Assembly (NCBI GenBank): GCA_002179805.1
Contig: NAVB01003748.1
Coordinates: 1-10,823, forward strand
Length of the DNA: 10,823 nucleotides
DNA from: Acanthamoeba lenticulata
Taxonomy: Eukaryota > Discosea > Longamoebia > Acanthamoebidae
Direction: 5' to 3'
In this document: piece by piece, positions 8,247-10,823 of the stretch
Layout: each line of letters opens with the position of its first letter
How positions within the stretch are numbered: the first letter of the stretch is position 1
Program-made: the position numbers and the translations under genes
Notes under the pieces: generated by a model
What the model was told of the DNA's origin: nothing
The model's database searches: none
The model's input: the letters and a program-made list of their open reading frames with translations, nothing else

Positions 8247-10823
8247 ATGGATGGCGTGGAGGGGAGACCTTCTGCGATCCCATCCGCATCTTCCGTGGCT
8301 GCTGAAGGAAACGACGTCGGGACTGTGGAGCAAGATGATGTAAACGAAGCCCACCCGATGCTCGTTGATGAAGTGTCCAATCTGCGCGAGAAGGCTTCCT
8401 TGGCACACCAAGAACGAGGACAGGAAGGACTTCGAGAACAGGAAGCGACGTCAGAGACGAAGCCATCGCCTCAACCTGGCTGCAACAACATCCCCGTCGT
8501 ATCTCTTCCCGAACCGCGAACGAGTCATGCCCGCAACCAGATGACAGGCAAGGAAGCCGGATCGTCACAGCCACAGCAGAAAGGAACTTCGCTAGCAAGG
8601 GTCAGCCTTGCGGCGCTGACGCTGCCGCGCCGTCGCGGGGCGGCCCTGTCGAAGGACTTCCCGCCAGAGCTGATGCTGTCCTCCCGAACGACCACCGCCC
8701 GCCAGAAAAAGAAGAAAAAGCAGAAGTCACGAGGCAAGAAGGCGGCCACCGATGACGAGGCCTCTTCGAGCGAGACCGAGTCGGGCGGGCAAGAAAAGAA
8801 GAAGAGGAAGAAAAAGAAGAAAAAGAAGAAGGGGAGCGCCGACCACGAGCTGGCGTCCCTTTCGATGGGCGCCAAGCCGATCTCACAGATGCTGAGTCCA
8901 CCACGTCGGGCCATCAACCTGAGCGAGCTGCACACGCAGCGGCACGAGCCAAACGAGAACGGCCAACCGCAGCAACCGAAGCCGAGCGAGCCGTCCCTGC
9001 ACTTGGCCGGCGGTGAGAGCGAACCAGGACCGGAGGGAAATGGCGAGCTCAGCGAGGCCGAGGCCATGGAGGCGTCGGGGACCGGTGATGCCATGTCTGC
9101 GACTGGGGAAGGCGTGCCACCAACGACTACGACGACAACAACTGCGTCGGCACCGAACTGCGTTATTCCCGATCCAGCGCTGGTGAAGAGATATTCAACG
9201 ATGGATCATGCCGAAGCGCTGGCAAGCTTCAACGCCGACCCTCATAAGGTACGCCCAAAGGAGCCTGTAGGCCGGCCTGGCCCTATGAAGCCTGACGTGG
9301 TGCCCACTGCAAACACAGGGCATCAAATTGATGACCGAGCAAGGCCTGGTGGAGGATAGCCCAGAGAGCATCGCTGTGTTTCTCTATTGCTGCAAGCGAC
9401 TCGACAAGGCGCAAGTGGGCGAGTTCCTGGGCGACCAGTACGGCTCTACTCGTACCCGCCACGAAAACACCTCCTTGCTGTTGCTCACATCTCGCGCTGC
9501 ACAGCAAGGAGCTTGGGCGACAGGTTCTGGGCCACTTTGCGCAGCTCTTCAACTATACGGACCTCGACTTTGACATCGCCCTGAGGTGCGTACCTGCTCT
9601 CCTGTGCCTTCCTCTGCTGTAGGCTTATCCAAGTCGTGGCTCCGTGACGACACGTAGACGATTCCTTTCCTACTTCCGACTGCCAGGCGAAGCGCAGAAG
9701 ATCGATCGCATCATGAGCGCCTTTGCCCTCCAATACCATCAACACAATCATGACGGCGCCTTCCGATCCTCAGGTACGTACCTGGTGACGCAGCGTTGGG
9801 TCTACCTTGAGTTGGGGCTGAACGCGCCTGTGGCCGTTCAGACGCGGTTTATGTGTTGGCCTTCTCGGTGATCATGCTCAACACGGACGCACACAACCCC
9901 AACATCAAGAAGAAGATGACCGAGCAGGAGTTTATCCGAACCAATCGAGGGATCAACGACGGGCAGGACATCCTGGCCGAGTATCTGTCTGACATCTACT
10001 GCCGCATCGTCACCAACGAGATCAAGATGGAGCGCGAGTCCTTCCCCGACGCCCTGCGCATGGGCTGGGTGTGGATCAAGGGTACTCACAACGTAAACAA
10101 CAACAACAACCGGTGCCTCGCCGACGCTCACACTGCGCTCATGCGAGCAGGCGACGTGTTGGAGGAGCGATTGCAGAAGACGCGATTGCTTCAGTCCAAG
10201 AAGAAGAACAAGCTCCACTGGTTCCGGTTGTGGTTCATCCTCTGTGAGAGCGGCCTCCACTTCTACCAGGACGTGCGCGTAAGTTGCCCCTCAACACCTC
10301 GGCACAAGAGTACATGCGATGCTTACATGCTCTTCATGCAGTTGAAGGAGCCGGTCGGGGCGATGTCGCTGCGAGAGGTGAAACACCGCCTCCTTAGCAA
10401 CAACGACGAGGACGAGGAGGAGCTGCGCCGCGTGCGGGAGAACGACAAGAAGAAGCTGCTCGGGGCACACATCATACTCAAAATCATCACCCTCCACCCG
10501 GGCGCCGCGTCGCTGGGCGAACGCGTGTTCTACCTGGCGCTGTCGTCACAGCGCGAGGCCGAGGTGTGGATCTCGCTCCTGAACAAGTGCGCCACGCTGG
10601 CCCAGGGCGAGGCTACCTACGCCTCGCCACAAGCGGTCTCGCCACGAAACCGGCAGGCGTATCAGGCCACCACCACACCATCGTTGCTGCTCCACATGAT
10701 GGCCTCCTCAGCCATGGCGGCGTCGGTCCGCGTGGCGATTCCACCGCCGCCACCGCCACCGCCACCGCCCGCCTTGGTGTCTGGTGTGGTCTTTGTGCCC
10801 GACGCTGGCGTGACTATGGCGAG
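8247..10823 (+). CDS. Cytohesin-like Arf guanine-nucleotide exchange factor: Sec7-PH (partial, 722+ aa)
   Basis: The Sec7 domain swaps GDP for GTP on Arf GTPases at membranes. Exons are 8247-9248, 9319-9437, 9505-9585, 9658-9773, 9842-10081, 10151-10278 and 10342-10823; phases match throughout. Residues 1-325 are low complexity (Ser/Pro/Gln, two lysine-rich runs, a threonine run). Sec7 spans about 328-520: FNADPHKGIKLM, EDSPESIAVFLY, VGEFLGD, then FRLPGEAQKIDR with the catalytic glutamic finger Glu412, then YVLAFSVIMLNTDAHNPN (motif 2, residues 443-460) and TNRGINDGQDI. A PH domain follows (about 520-655): KLHWFRLWFILCESGLHFY, KEPVGAMSL, an acidic insert, and a C-terminal helix with the usual Trp (REAEVWISLLNKC). 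The order Sec7-PH and the residue pattern match cytohesins best; EFA6/PSD and BRAG are the alternatives. The long disordered N-terminus replaces the cytohesin coiled coil. The tail has a ten-proline run and continues off the window. The start is the first ATG in frame; an in-frame GTG lies just upstream. Confidence 0.9.
8703..8833 (+). repeat. Purine-rich AAG/AAA tract coding two poly-lysine runs in the Arf-GEF
   Basis: Two clusters of AAG/AAA codons (8703-8729 and about 8790-8833) encode QKKKKKQKSRGKK and a longer KKKRKKKKKKKK run. An acidic/serine linker (DDEASSSETESGG) lies between them. The mixed codons argue for selection on lysine content rather than slippage. Such runs can serve as nuclear or nucleolar signals or bind acidic lipid headgroups. 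Confidence 0.8.
9119..9145 (+). repeat. Threonine codon run in Arf-GEF linker
   Basis: Consecutive ACN codons (mostly ACG, ACT and ACA) encode a run of eight threonines after GEGVPP, about 45 residues ahead of the Sec7 domain. It is part of the disordered N-terminal region and has no family signature. Confidence 0.7.
10741..10770 (+). repeat. Proline-codon run in Arf-GEF C-terminal tail
   Basis: CCN codons encode ten consecutive prolines after the PH domain (VAIPPPPPPP...). Runs of this kind bind SH3, WW, EVH1 or profilin modules, so the tail may link Arf activation to the actin machinery; that link is inference. Confidence 0.75.

Noticed and set aside
7918..9094. Minus-strand frames of 226 and 189 codons, one with poly-Phe and poly-Leu runs that mimic membrane segments.
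   Set aside because: The Phe run is the antisense of the lysine codons of the Arf-GEF gene and the Leu run is the antisense of the AAT tract. Neither matches a family.
10092..10110. AAC repeat in Arf-GEF intron 5 as a coding Asn run.
   Set aside because: It lies between a good GT donor at 10082 and the AG acceptor at 10150, and the join across it restores the Sec7-PH frame, so it is intronic.
1..10823. tRNA, rRNA, CRISPR, transposon or viral remnants.
   Set aside because: No cloverleaf, repeat-spacer pattern, terminal inverted repeat, transposase or viral hallmark protein was found by reading both strands.

Overview
The window is nuclear DNA from a GC-rich, intron-dense protist. Four protein-coding genes are each split by short introns with GT-AG ends (about 36-167 bases). 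There are no operons, ribosome binding sites or prokaryotic elements. The high GC, the dense short introns and the gene set (ATG2, FAM50/XAP5, an MCP1-like membrane protein, a cytohesin-like Sec7-PH Arf exchange factor) fit a free-living amoebozoan of the Acanthamoeba kind. That assignment is an inference from composition and gene style. All exon borders were read by eye by joining frames at GT/AG sites and checking that the phases match; none has transcript support.

Layout. Bases 1-5221 (minus) hold the first 11 exons of an ATG2 homologue, the lipid-transfer protein of autophagy, which runs off the left edge after about 1477 residues. Bases 5470-6742 (minus) hold a complete five-exon FAM50/XAP5 gene (331 aa). 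A 147-base gap with a TATA-like site separates it head-to-head from a plus-strand gene at 6890-7803, a small multi-span membrane protein that looks like the mitochondrial adaptor MCP1 (DUF1691). After a 443-base gap, bases 8247-10823 (plus) hold seven exons of an Arf guanine-nucleotide exchange factor, with a low-complexity lysine-rich N-terminus, a Sec7 domain and a PH domain. It runs off the right edge.

How the genes relate. Three of the four act at membranes: ATG2 moves bulk lipid at contact sites, MCP1 in yeast recruits the ATG2 relative Vps13 to mitochondria, and Sec7-PH proteins activate Arf GTPases on phosphoinositide-bearing membranes. Their closeness may be chance. The most testable observations are: the Sec7 domain carries three of the four residues that make Sec7 domains brefeldin A sensitive; its PH domain has lost part of the usual basic phosphoinositide motif; an MCP1-like gene lies near a chorein-family lipid-transfer gene; and two ATG2 introns are very short (36-37 bases). 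No mobile element, CRISPR array, structural RNA or clearly new system was seen.
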